NCBI GenBank assembly: GCA_036396275.1
Contig: DASWLD010000021.1
Coordinates: 1-18,892, forward strand
Length of the DNA stretch: 18,892 nucleotides
Source: JACQFZ01 sp036396275
Lineage (GTDB): Bacteria; Pseudomonadota; Gammaproteobacteria; Acidiferrobacterales; Sulfurifustaceae
Direction of reading: 5' to 3'
Under the pieces are notes generated by a model that was not told the origin of the DNA, searched no databases, and saw only the letters and a program-made list of their open reading frames with translations. Shown in pieces: positions 1-6,014 of this stretch. Every line of letters begins with the position of its first letter. Within the stretch, counting starts at the first letter, position 1. A program made the translations under genes and the position numbers.

Positions 1-119
1 CACCGGAGGCGATATTGAACGGAATCGCCTACGACGCCGAAACCGATCGGCTGCTGGTCACCGGCAAGCTGTGGCCGAAACTGTTTCAAATCCGGCTGCG
101 GCCGCCCAAGCGCCGGTAA
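1..119 (+). CDS. Glutaminyl-peptide cyclotransferase (plant-type family), C-terminal end only
   Basis: The first complete codon is at base 3 and the frame runs to a TAA at 117-119, leaving the last 38 residues of a gene that begins outside the window. The fragment reads PEAILNGIAYD, then DRLLVTGKLWPKLFQI, which is the typical C-terminal blade of the beta-propeller glutamine cyclotransferase family (PF05096). These enzymes cyclise N-terminal glutamine to pyroglutamate, and the bacterial members are usually exported. The signal peptide and most of the propeller are not visible, so localisation and integrity cannot be judged. The gene converges on the SDR gene, with 27 bases between the two stop codons. 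The family call rests only on this short but characteristic tail. Confidence 0.75.
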   Translation, partial: PEAILNGIAYDAETDRLLVTGKLWPKLFQIRLRPPKRR

Positions 120-146
120 ATCCGTCCCCGTCGACGCGCGCGATTC

Positions 147-908
147 CTAAATGTAGATCATCTTGCGCGTCATGCCGCCATCGACGACGAAGTTTTGTCC
201 CGTGATGAAAGCGGCTTCGAACGACAGCAGGTAGGCCACCATGTCGGCGACATCTTCCGGCCGGCCGACGCGGCCGGCCGGGTGTTGTGCGTGATCGGCG
301 GCGCTGAGCGGCTGGGCCTTGCGGTTCGAACGCTTCTTCCACGGCGTAACGTCGATCCAGCCGGGGCTGACGCAGTTGACGCGAACCTCGGGGGCAAGGC
401 TCATGGCGAGCGCATGGGTCAACGCGACGATTCCGCCCTTGGAGGCGGCATAGGCTTCGGTGTTCGGCTCCGATTGCAGCGCGCGGGTGGACGCGATATT
501 GACGATCGCGCCGCGGTGCACGCGCAGGTGCTCGGCCGTATGCTTGGCGCACAGAAACGCCCCGGTCAAGTTCGTCGCGAGCACACGGTTCCACTCCGCC
601 AAGGCAAGCCGTGCGAGCGGCCGGTTCGCGCCGATACCGGCGTTGTTGACGACCGCATCGATTCGCCCGAACGTTTCCACGGTCTTCGCCGCCAATCGCA
701 CGACGCCGTCTTCGCTTCCTACGTCCGTCTCGACGAAGAGAACGTCTCCCAGCACTTGAAGTTCCGCCTCGGTCTCGCGACCCGCTTCCGCGTCGAGGTC
801 GGCGATGACAACCGCGAAGTCATCGCGCAACAGGCGCCGTGCCGTCGCCTTGCCGATGCCTTGGGCAGCGCCGGTGATAATCGCGGTTCGATGTGAATCG
901 GCGTTCAT
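147..908 (-). CDS. SDR-family NAD(P)-dependent oxidoreductase
   Basis: A 253-residue classical short-chain dehydrogenase/reductase of normal length. The Rossmann cofactor motif TGAAQGIG is at residues 12-19. An acidic Asp37 at the end of the second strand suggests a preference for NAD(H). NNAG is at 88-91, Asn113 is present, and the catalytic Ser140 and Y153-x3-K157 (YAASK) are in place. The C-terminus has the usual GQNFVVDGG segment. The fold is a soluble cytoplasmic alcohol or carbonyl oxidoreductase, and the substrate cannot be deduced. The start is supported by a GAGGA-type ribosome binding site 8-12 bases upstream of the ATG. It is transcribed away from the ABM/GFA pair and converges on the cyclotransferase, so it is probably a single-gene unit. 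It could equally be annotated as a 3-oxoacyl-ACP reductase-like (FabG-like) or glucose dehydrogenase-like SDR. Confidence 0.93.
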   Translation of the reverse strand: MNADSHRTAIITGAAQGIGKATARRLLRDDFAVVIADLDAEAGRETEAELQVLGDVLFVETDVGSEDGVVRLAAKTVETFGRIDAVVNNAGIGANRPLARLALAEWNRVLATNLTGAFLCAKHTAEHLRVHRGAIVNIASTRALQSEPNTEAYAASKGGIVALTHALAMSLAPEVRVNCVSPGWIDVTPWKKRSNRKAQPLSAADHAQHPAGRVGRPEDVADMVAYLLSFEAAFITGQNFVVDGGMTRKMIYI

Positions 909-1074
909 ACGGCGCTCATCCTCGCGTCCATCGGTGTCGGCCTATTCCCCCAGCTGCCGCCCTGGCGTAATCCATGCCTGCGCGACCTCGACACACTACA
1001 ATGGCGCACTTGGCGAAGGAATAGTCGCGTATCCCGCGGTCTCGTCCCACGACCGCCTTCGGCCAGGAGGAAAC

Positions 1075-1416
1075 ATGATCAGTCGCGTTTGGCACGGATG
1101 GACGACTCCCGGTAACGCGGATGCTTACGAGCGGCTGCTGCGCCGGGAGATCTTTCCGGGGATAGCGGCCAAGCAAGTGCCGGGTTACCGCGAAATTCAA
1201 CTGCTTCGGCGTACACGGCCGTCGGGCGAGATCGAGTTTGTCACGATCATGTGGTTCGATTCGTGGGATGCGGTCAAAAGATTCGCCGGCGGCGACCACG
1301 AGCGCGCCGTCGTGCCGGCAAAAGCACGGACGATTCTGACCCGGTTCGACGCGCGTTCGCAGCACTACGAGGTCAAAGAGCAGCTTAGTTACCACGCGAA
1401 ACAGGCCGCGTCATGA
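1075..1416 (+). CDS. Antibiotic biosynthesis monooxygenase (ABM)-like protein
   Basis: A 113-residue protein beginning MISRVWHGWT. The ATG at 1075 was chosen over longer in-frame starts because a perfect AGGAGG lies at 1065-1070, four bases upstream. The sequence fits the small ferredoxin-like alpha/beta barrel (ABM/dimeric barrel superfamily). It has an N-terminal strand, a helix containing YERLLRREIFPGI, a PGYREIQLLRR strand and a central strand EFVTIMWFDSWDAVKRFAG. Members include cofactor-less monooxygenases, haem-degrading enzymes and many proteins of unknown role, so no substrate can be assigned. It is cytoplasmic, with no signal peptide or membrane segment. Its TGA overlaps the ATG of the next gene in an ATGA arrangement, so the two are almost certainly co-translated. 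Confidence 0.75.
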   Translation: MISRVWHGWTTPGNADAYERLLRREIFPGIAAKQVPGYREIQLLRRTRPSGEIEFVTIMWFDSWDAVKRFAGGDHERAVVPAKARTILTRFDARSQHYEVKEQLSYHAKQAAS

Positions 1417-1796
1417 CATACACGGGAAGCTGCCACTGCGGTGCGATTCGCTTCGAGATCGAAGCGCCGGATTCCATCGAGGCCAGCGAGTGCAACTGCT
1501 CGATGTGCTCGCGCGCCGGCTATTTGCATCTGATCGTTCCGAAATCAGCGCTGAAACTTTTGCAGGGCGCGGAAAATATTACCACCTACACATTCAACAC
1601 CGGAGTCGCCAAACACACGTTTTGCAGGACCTGCGGTATCAAGCCGTTCTACGTACCGCGGTCGAATCCGGACGGCTACAGTGTGAACGTGCGTTGTCTC
1701 GATCCGCCTCCGGCGAAACTGACGGTTAAACCGTTCGACGGCAAGAACTGGGAACAGCATGCGGACGCGCTCGCGCCGTTGAGCAAGGCGACATAG
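1413..1796 (+). CDS. GFA-family (glutathione-dependent formaldehyde-activating/CENP-V-like) zinc protein
   Basis: A 127-residue protein with the complete cysteine pattern of the GFA domain (PF04828). SCHCG supplies C7 and C9, ECNCSMCSR supplies C27, C29 and C32, FCRTCG supplies C71 and C74, and C95 lies in VRCLD. In characterised members these cysteines bind a structural and a catalytic zinc. The founding enzyme was reported to condense formaldehyde with glutathione, but most members have no proven reaction. Length is normal and no signal peptide is seen. The start codon overlaps the preceding stop by 4 bases (1413-1416), so translation is probably coupled to the ABM-like gene. A role in detoxifying a small carbonyl or thiol adduct is plausible from the pairing but is inference. 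Confidence 0.9.
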   Translation: MTYTGSCHCGAIRFEIEAPDSIEASECNCSMCSRAGYLHLIVPKSALKLLQGAENITTYTFNTGVAKHTFCRTCGIKPFYVPRSNPDGYSVNVRCLDPPPAKLTVKPFDGKNWEQHADALAPLSKAT

Positions 1797-1842
1797 GACT
1801 TACGTGAGGTCGCTGGTGCGCGCCGGTGGGTGGAGACGGCGC

Positions 1843-1871
1843 TTTTGAGACGCGGACGGTATCGATACAAT
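1843..1871 (+). promoter_or_regulatory. Possible sigma-70 promoter upstream of the peroxiredoxin gene
   Basis: TACAAT at 1866-1871 is a good -10-like hexamer. Seventeen bases upstream is TTTTGA (1843-1848), a poor -35 match; TTGAGA overlaps it but gives a 15-base spacer. The site is 74 bases before the peroxiredoxin ATG, in the 148-base gap that separates this gene from the GFA gene. It is the only AT-rich promoter-like block I can see there, and it could drive both bcp and phoH. Confidence 0.3.
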
Positions 1872-1944
1872 GAATGCCTCGTGAATGCTCACCGGTTTCT
1901 TGTGACGCACGTGATCCCGGTCTATCAATCCCCAAGGAGACGCC

Positions 1945-2529
1945 ATGGCCAAGAAGAAAGCAAAGCGTAAGACAGGTGAAAAGAGCAAGAAAAGGAAACA
2001 GACGAAAGCGAAACGCAACACGCGGCCGACACGCCGTCCGAAGGCCAAACCGAAAGTCGCGGCTCCGGCGGCGCGGCGTCTCGTTGCGCTGCCGTCGATC
2101 GAGGTCGAAACCACGAGCGGCGGCCGATTATCGCTGGCCAGCCTAAAAGGAAAGAATGTCGTGATGTATTTCTATCCCAAGGACGACACGCCCGGTTGCA
2201 CCACCGAAGGCTGCGACATCCGCGACCATTTCGCCGAATTTCAGAAATTGAACGCCGTCGTTTACGGCGTTTCGCGCGACGGTGTCGATTCGCACGAGCG
2301 CTTCAAGGCCAAGTTCGGATTTCCGTTCGAGCTGATCGCCGACCCGGACGAGAAACTGTGCCGCGCCTTCGGCGTGATACGGCAAAAATCGCTGTACGGG
2401 CGCACGTACATGGGCGTCGACCGCTCGACTTTCATCTTCGACAAGACCGGCGCGTTGCGTCAAAGTTTTCGCGGCGTGAAGGTGCCAGGACATGTCGATC
2501 AACTGCTCGACGAGTTGCGCAAGCTGTAG
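1945..2529 (+). CDS. bcp: Thiol peroxidase of the Bcp/PrxQ peroxiredoxin family with a basic N-terminal tail
   Basis: A 194-residue protein. Residues about 48-194 form a normal Bcp/PrxQ thioredoxin-fold peroxiredoxin, with YFYPKDDTPGCTTEGCDIRD carrying the peroxidatic Cys85 and a resolving Cys90 five residues later. It should reduce hydrogen and alkyl peroxides using thioredoxin. Residues 1-45 are an extra tail made almost entirely of Lys, Arg, Ala, Pro and Thr, of the kind seen in histone H1-like and nucleic-acid-binding proteins. Ordinary Bcp proteins are about 150-160 residues and lack it. The start is well supported by AAGGAG at 1934-1939, so the tail is probably translated. No signal peptide is apparent. 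The PIN-PhoH gene starts 15 bases after the stop, so the two are probably co-transcribed. Confidence 0.92.
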   Translation: MAKKKAKRKTGEKSKKRKQTKAKRNTRPTRRPKAKPKVAAPAARRLVALPSIEVETTSGGRLSLASLKGKNVVMYFYPKDDTPGCTTEGCDIRDHFAEFQKLNAVVYGVSRDGVDSHERFKAKFGFPFELIADPDEKLCRAFGVIRQKSLYGRTYMGVDRSTFIFDKTGALRQSFRGVKVPGHVDQLLDELRKL

Positions 2530-2544
2530 CGGCCGGGAACCGGG

Positions 2545-3936
2545 ATGGCGAAGCGGCGTAAAATTTTCGTGCTCGACACGAACGTCCTGATTCACGATCC
2601 GACGGCGATACTTCGATTCCAGGAGCACGACGTTTACCTGCCGATCGTGGTGCTGGAAGAGCTCGACAAGGCCAAGGTGGGCCTGTCCGAAGTCGCGCGC
2701 AACGTCCGCCAGGTGAGCCGGTTCCTCGACGAATTGGTCGAAAACGCGAACGGGGAAATCGCGGACGGCGTCAAAATACCCTCGGTCACGCCCGACATCG
2801 AAACCGGCAAGCTGCATTTTCACATGGCGGCGGTGCACAGCGTGCTGCCGGACGGCATGGACCCGCAGCGGCCGGACAACGCGCTACTCGGCGTGACGCT
2901 CGATCTCGGCAAGGCGCACCCCGATCGCGACGTGATTCTGGTGTCGAAAGACATCAATCTACGCATCAAGGCGCACACGCTCGGCGTACACGCCGAGGAT
3001 TACACCACCGACCAGGTACTCGACGACGCAAACCTCCTCTATACCGGCGCCCAGCGCCTCGACGCCGATTTCTGGGAAACGCACAGCCGAGACATGGAAT
3101 CGTGGAAAGAGGAAGGCCGCACGTACTATCGCGTCCGCGGCCCGCGTGCTTGCGCGTGGCTGCCGAATCAATTTATCTACACCGAGGACGACAGCGCGTT
3201 CGCCGCGGTGGTGCGCCGCGGCGACAAGGACAGCGCCGTCATCGAGGTCGTCAAGGATTACCAGCATGAGAAACACAAGGTGTGGGGTATCACCGCGCGA
3301 AACCGCGAGCAGAACTTCGCGCTCAATCTGCTCATGGATCCCGAGATCGACTTTGTCACGCTCCTCGGCCAGGCGGGTACCGGCAAGACGCTGATGACGC
3401 TCGCGGCCGCGCTCACGCAAACACTCGAGTCGCGCCGCTACACCGAAATCATCATGACGCGCCAAACCGTACCGGTCGGCGAAGACATCGGCTTCCTGCC
3501 CGGAACCGAGGAGGAAAAGATGGGTCCGTGGATGGGCGCGCTCGAAGACAATCTCGACGTGCTGCACGACACCGGGACGCAAGAGCACGGCGCCTGGGGC
3601 CGCGCCGCGACGAACGATCTGCTGCGCTCGCGCATCCGCATCAAGTCGCTAAACTTCATGCGCGGGCGAACGTTTCTGCGCAAATTTCTGATCATCGATG
3701 AGGCCCAAAACCTGAGCCCGCATCAGATGAAGACGCTGATCACCCGTGCCGGACCGGGCAGCAAAATCGTCTGCCTCGGAAACATCGCCCAAATCGACTC
3801 GCCCTATCTCACGGAAACGACGTCGGGGCTCACGTATGTCGTCGACCGCTTCAAGCCGTGGTCGCACGCCGGCCACGTCACGCTTCAGCGCGGCGAACGT
3901 TCGCGGCTGGCGGATTTCGCGTCGGAGAGTTTGTAG
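2545..3936 (+). CDS. phoH: PhoH-family ATPase with N-terminal PIN ribonuclease domain (PhoH2 type)
   Basis: A 463-residue two-domain protein of normal length for PIN-PhoH (PhoH2/YlaK-like) proteins. The N-terminal PIN nuclease domain (about residues 6-150) shows FVLDTNVLIHD with Asp11, VLEELDKAK with Glu38/Glu39, a PDNALL Asp111 and SKDINLR with Asp136, which match the acidic metal-binding residues. The PhoH ATPase domain (about 240-460) has Walker A GQAGTGKT (275-282), the GRTF segment, Walker B FLIIDEAQN (381-389), sensor GNIAQID (412-418) and a C-terminal RGERSRLADFA. Characterised relatives are RNA helicases/ribonucleases that unwind and cut RNA. The weak GGGAACCGGG-like stretch before the ATG and the 15-base spacing after bcp suggest that it depends on the upstream transcript. 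No antitoxin-like gene precedes it, unlike mycobacterial phoAT-phoH2. Confidence 0.93.
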   Translation: MAKRRKIFVLDTNVLIHDPTAILRFQEHDVYLPIVVLEELDKAKVGLSEVARNVRQVSRFLDELVENANGEIADGVKIPSVTPDIETGKLHFHMAAVHSVLPDGMDPQRPDNALLGVTLDLGKAHPDRDVILVSKDINLRIKAHTLGVHAEDYTTDQVLDDANLLYTGAQRLDADFWETHSRDMESWKEEGRTYYRVRGPRACAWLPNQFIYTEDDSAFAAVVRRGDKDSAVIEVVKDYQHEKHKVWGITARNREQNFALNLLMDPEIDFVTLLGQAGTGKTLMTLAAALTQTLESRRYTEIIMTRQTVPVGEDIGFLPGTEEEKMGPWMGALEDNLDVLHDTGTQEHGAWGRAATNDLLRSRIRIKSLNFMRGRTFLRKFLIIDEAQNLSPHQMKTLITRAGPGSKIVCLGNIAQIDSPYLTETTSGLTYVVDRFKPWSHAGHVTLQRGERSRLADFASESL

Positions 3937-3983
3937 GCGCGGCACCTGTCGCGTCTGACGGCTGTCGATCCACTACCACCGTC

Positions 3984-4003
3984 ATTCCCGCAAAAACGGG
4001 AAT
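3984..4003. repeat. Short inverted repeat of the ATTCCC-N8-GGGAAT type (dRS3-like)
   Basis: ATTCCC (3984-3989), eight bases GCAAAAAC, then GGGAAT (3998-4003), preceded by GTC. This matches the form of the dispersed dRS3-type repeats known from Neisseria and of similar GTCATTCCCGC...GGGAAT elements common in other proteobacterial intergenic regions. Only one copy occurs in this window. It lies 48 bases after the phoH stop and just beyond the 3' end of the broken toxin gene. It could also act as a weak hairpin at transcript ends, but no T-run follows. Confidence 0.55.
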
Positions 4004-4041
4004 CGCGACATCGATCGCGGATTTGACGCCGGCAACCGATT

Positions 4042-4235
4042 TTATTCGCGGTGTTGCCAAACGGCGGGATCTCGGCGTGCATGGAACACTGCCAGGACGA
4101 CGAGGCGACGCGGTTCCACACGAAAGAATAGCGAATAAGGAAAACGACGAACGCGGACACAGCGTACATCGCGGTGCATCAAAGGGAAGCGTTGCGGGTT
4201 TTCCGCTCGAGCCGGAAGACGACCGCCGATGTCAT
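4042..4235 (-). pseudogene. Remnant of a ParE/RelE-type toxin gene, internally deleted and frameshifted
   Basis: The ATG at 4235-4233 overlaps the antitoxin stop in an ATGA arrangement, as expected for a toxin partner. It reads MTSAVVFRLERK, a normal ParE/RelE-like N-terminus, but stops after 18 codons at 4181-4179. In another frame of the same strand the C-terminal half of the toxin is clear: ENPQRFPLMHRDV, then RRFPYSLFFRVE, then LVVLAVFHARRDPAVW, ending at TAA 4044-4042. The span is 194 bases, against about 290 for an intact family member. Roughly 100 bases (the central helices) are therefore missing and the two parts are out of frame. The remaining pieces are still easily recognised, so the loss looks recent. 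An active ribosome-dependent or gyrase-targeting toxin cannot be made from this sequence. Confidence 0.8.
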
Positions 4236-4471
4236 TTCTTGAGGCGTTCCGTGACCGACGCCTTCACTTGCTCCCAAGGTACAACGTCACCAGGACTAGC
4301 CTCGTGCTCGGCAATCCTGCGATCGAGCTCCGCCCGCTGCGCCTCGGTCAACGGAACCACCGCGCTATCGGCCGCAATGCTATCCCACAATTCCTCAACC
4401 AGTGCCAAACGTTCTTCCACGCCGAGTCGGTCAATACCCAGCGACTTTAGGGACACTGCCATGGCATTCAT
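4232..4471 (-). CDS. Addiction-module antitoxin component (TIGR02574/PF09720 family)
   Basis: A 79-residue protein of normal length for the 'putative addiction module component' family. It has an N-terminal helix ending in ERLALVEELWDSIA, followed by the diagnostic LTEAQRAELDRRIAEHEASPGDVVPWEQVK. These small acidic proteins pair with a ParE/RelE-like toxin encoded immediately downstream with overlapping codons. The arrangement is preserved here, but the toxin is broken (see the pseudogene at 4042-4235). Translation may begin at the first ATG (4471) or at the in-frame ATG three codons later; neither has a strong ribosome binding site. The reading frame itself shows no damage. It may still repress its own promoter or neutralise related toxins encoded elsewhere. 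Confidence 0.85.
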   Translation of the reverse strand: MNAMAVSLKSLGIDRLGVEERLALVEELWDSIAADSAVVPLTEAQRAELDRRIAEHEASPGDVVPWEQVKASVTERLKK

Positions 4472-4587
4472 CTCGAGAAATAGTTGCTAGCTTTCGTAGC
4501 AGATACGCTTACAACCGGGATGTCCCAGCATGATCTTCGCTGAATCGCCTGCGGCGATGGTGCGTTTCGCTCAGTTCAACACTGAGT

Positions 4588-4612
4588 AGGATGGGCGCAG
4601 CCCATCATCCTA
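4588..4612. repeat. GATGGGC-GCCCATC hairpin repeat
   Basis: GATGGGC (4590-4596), loop GCA, GCCCATC (4600-4606) form a perfect 7-base-pair hairpin, flanked by AGG on the left and ATCCTA on the right. The stretch just before it (GGTGCGTTTCGCTCAG, from about 4559) resembles the rest of a well-known dispersed repeat that includes GGATGGG and CCCATCC. There is no T-run, so it is not an intrinsic terminator. Confidence 0.5.
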
Positions 4613-4696
4613 TCTCCCCGACACCCAGATCCGACATTGTTATCCGGGCAAACTTTCGAACGTGCTTCAACCGCCGGTATCGCACCCTAACCCTAC

Positions 4697-4795
4697 CCAT
4701 GAACCCACGGCCGAAGGCCGCTCCGCCTCTCCCTCTCCCGCCGGGAGAGGGTGGCCCGCAGGGCCGGGTGAGGGAAGAGACCGCTCGGTTCATGG
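4697..4795. repeat. Nested palindromic intergenic element, about 100 bases
   Basis: The outer arms are CCATGAACC (4697-4705) and GGTTCATGG (4787-4795), perfectly complementary. Near the centre CCCTCTCCCG (4731-4740) and CGGGAGAGGG (4742-4751) form a ten-base-pair hairpin with a one-base gap. GGCCC-GCA-GGGCC (4753-4765) is a further small hairpin. The CCCTCTCCC/GGGTGAGGG composition is typical of small non-autonomous repeats found between genes in proteobacteria. No transposase is present. Confidence 0.55.
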
Positions 4796-4834
4796 ACATA
4801 ATTCGCGGCAATGGCTTGTGGCCGAGCGGTCTCT
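4776..4834. repeat. 13-base inverted repeat with 33-base spacer
   Basis: AGAGACCGCTCGG (4776-4788) is exactly complementary to CCGAGCGGTCTCT (4822-4834). It partly overlaps the outer arm of the preceding palindromic element and ends about 30 bases before the 3' end of the hydrolase gene. It could fold at the end of the hydrolase message, but there is no T-tract on either strand. A mobile-element end or a transcript-stabilising hairpin are both possible. Confidence 0.55.
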
Positions 4835-4864
4835 CCCCCTTCAGCGGCAGAGAGATCAAGCGAA

Positions 4865-5836
4865 TTACCGGCCCTTACGAATAAACTCCAAAATCTGATT
4901 CGATAGTTCCTCGTCCCGGGTGTTAATGGATGCGACTTCGGTGAGGTGCGTGTGCATCGGCAGCCACACGAACCGCGGGCACTGCCGGTCGCGTTCGCAG
5001 ATCGCCTGGAACAATTGCACGGTCTGGCGCTCCAGGTCATACGGATCGAGCTCGGCCTGCGCAAGCATCAACGGTAGCTTCGATTGTTTCAGCCCGCGAA
5101 TCGCGGAGCGCTCACCGTAAAGTTTCGCGTCCTCCCCGAAGTACGCTTTGATGATGGGCGCCGGATCGGCGGTCGACGGATCGAAAAGGCCCGATAGGAG
5201 AATCCCGCCCGCGAGCCCGACGCCGGCCGGCCCGTGGAACCGCGGCTCCCCGATGTACGCAGCGACGTGGGTCGCTCCGGCCGAGTGCCCCATGAGGTAA
5301 ATCCGCCGCGGGTCGCCGCCGTAGCTCGCGGCGTGTTGCAGGGTCCACCGGACCGCCGCACCCACGTCTTCGGCGCCGGCCGGCCACGGGTGCTTCGGCG
5401 CCAGGCGGTAGGTCATATTGATCGCGAGCAGTCCGTGGCGCGCCGCCCAGACGCTGATGTTGTCGTAAAAAGGTCCGCGGCGCTTGTCGCCCGCCACGTA
5501 TCCGCCGCCGTGCACGAACATCAGCACCGGGCGCGGCGCGCCGCCCGCGACGTCCGCTTGGAACACATCCAGCCGATGGCGCTCGTCCGGCCCGTACTTC
5601 TGGTCGCGCGTGACCTTCACGCCGGCGTAGGGTTCCTGCGACTGCAGTGGACCGTAAACGCCGAACGCGGCTTTGATCGTGTCCGGATTGAGCTCTTTTC
5701 CGATCGCACGCACGCGCTGCTCGAGGTCCGGCGGATTGGCCGGCGGCGATGGCGCGGTCGCGCACGCGGCGGAGACTACGGCGAACGCGACGACGAGATT
5801 CGCCGGGAAAAATATGCGGGAGATTGTTCCGACCAT
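4865..5836 (-). CDS. Exported alpha/beta hydrolase (carboxylesterase, HSL-like)
   Basis: A 323-residue protein. A hydrophobic N-terminal segment (residues 7-25) ending SAACATAP indicates export. Cys25 could be lipidated, but the lipobox is imperfect (Ser at -3). The alpha/beta hydrolase core shows oxyanion-hole HGGGY (109-113), YRLAPKHPWPAG (143-154), the nucleophile elbow GHSAG with Ser185, and probable triad members Asp264 (AELDPYD) and His297 (HTHLTE). This pattern fits the hormone-sensitive-lipase-like/kynurenine formamidase-like esterases, and the natural ester substrate is unknown. A two-cysteine segment CERDRQC (280-286) may form a periplasmic disulfide. The start is supported by AAGGAG 7 bases upstream, which lies inside a hairpin (5840-5864). 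It is divergent from the aminotransferase gene. Confidence 0.88.
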   Translation of the reverse strand: MVGTISRIFFPANLVVAFAVVSAACATAPSPPANPPDLEQRVRAIGKELNPDTIKAAFGVYGPLQSQEPYAGVKVTRDQKYGPDERHRLDVFQADVAGGAPRPVLMFVHGGGYVAGDKRRGPFYDNISVWAARHGLLAINMTYRLAPKHPWPAGAEDVGAAVRWTLQHAASYGGDPRRIYLMGHSAGATHVAAYIGEPRFHGPAGVGLAGGILLSGLFDPSTADPAPIIKAYFGEDAKLYGERSAIRGLKQSKLPLMLAQAELDPYDLERQTVQLFQAICERDRQCPRFVWLPMHTHLTEVASINTRDEELSNQILEFIRKGR

Positions 5837-5839
5837 TGC

Positions 5840-5864
5840 GGCGCTCCTTTATTGTTGGAGCGCC
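5840..5864 (-). promoter_or_regulatory. Hairpin covering the hydrolase ribosome binding site
   Basis: On the minus strand GGCGCTCC (5864-5857) and GGAGCGCC (5847-5840) are perfectly complementary, with the nine-base loop AACAATAAA. The GGAG of the only Shine-Dalgarno sequence (AAGGAG, 5849-5844) lies in the 3' arm, so folding would hide it and reduce translation of the hydrolase. A five-codon reading frame, ATG GCG CTC CAA CAA TAA (5866-5849), starts at the base of the 5' arm and ends in the loop. A ribosome on it would open the hairpin. The same repeat could instead be a DNA operator between the two divergent genes. Confidence 0.5.
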
Positions 5865-6014
5865 ATTCTTTGCCGAGCCGGCCGTGCTGTCAATGAACCG
5901 CGCGCCGGCGCGGCAACTCGTCCGAGTCGAGACACTGCCCCCGATTGTCCCGATATTCCCGCGTCGACTTGAAATTGCTATGCTGTCTAACCCGCTATCC
6001 GCTATCGCCGGACC

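Larger units (their letters stand above)
4472..4864. other. Gene-free region rich in palindromic repeats
   Basis: This 393-base gap lies between the antitoxin gene (transcribed away) and the 3' end of the hydrolase gene. I find no reading frame in it resembling a protein. It should hold the antitoxin promoter, though none is obvious. From about 4590 it carries three hairpin-forming elements in a row, listed separately. Their make-up (GATGGGC/GCCCATC, then CCCTCTCCC/GGGAGAGGG) is that of dispersed intergenic repeats in proteobacterial genomes. Confidence 0.6.

Noticed and set aside
195..896. Plus-strand open frame of 233 codons opposite the SDR gene
   Set aside because: The minus strand encodes an intact SDR with all motifs and a ribosome binding site. 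The plus frame is an Arg/Gly-rich antisense translation typical of high-GC DNA.
2143..2838. Minus-strand open frame opposite bcp and phoH
   Set aside because: It spans two well-supported plus-strand genes and shows no family resemblance.
3885..4169. Minus-strand open frame of 94 codons downstream of the antitoxin as a candidate toxin
   Set aside because: It is out of frame with the toxin-like sequence. The recognisable RRFPY...VFHARRDP segments are in a different frame ending at 4042, so this frame is a shadow of the toxin remnant.
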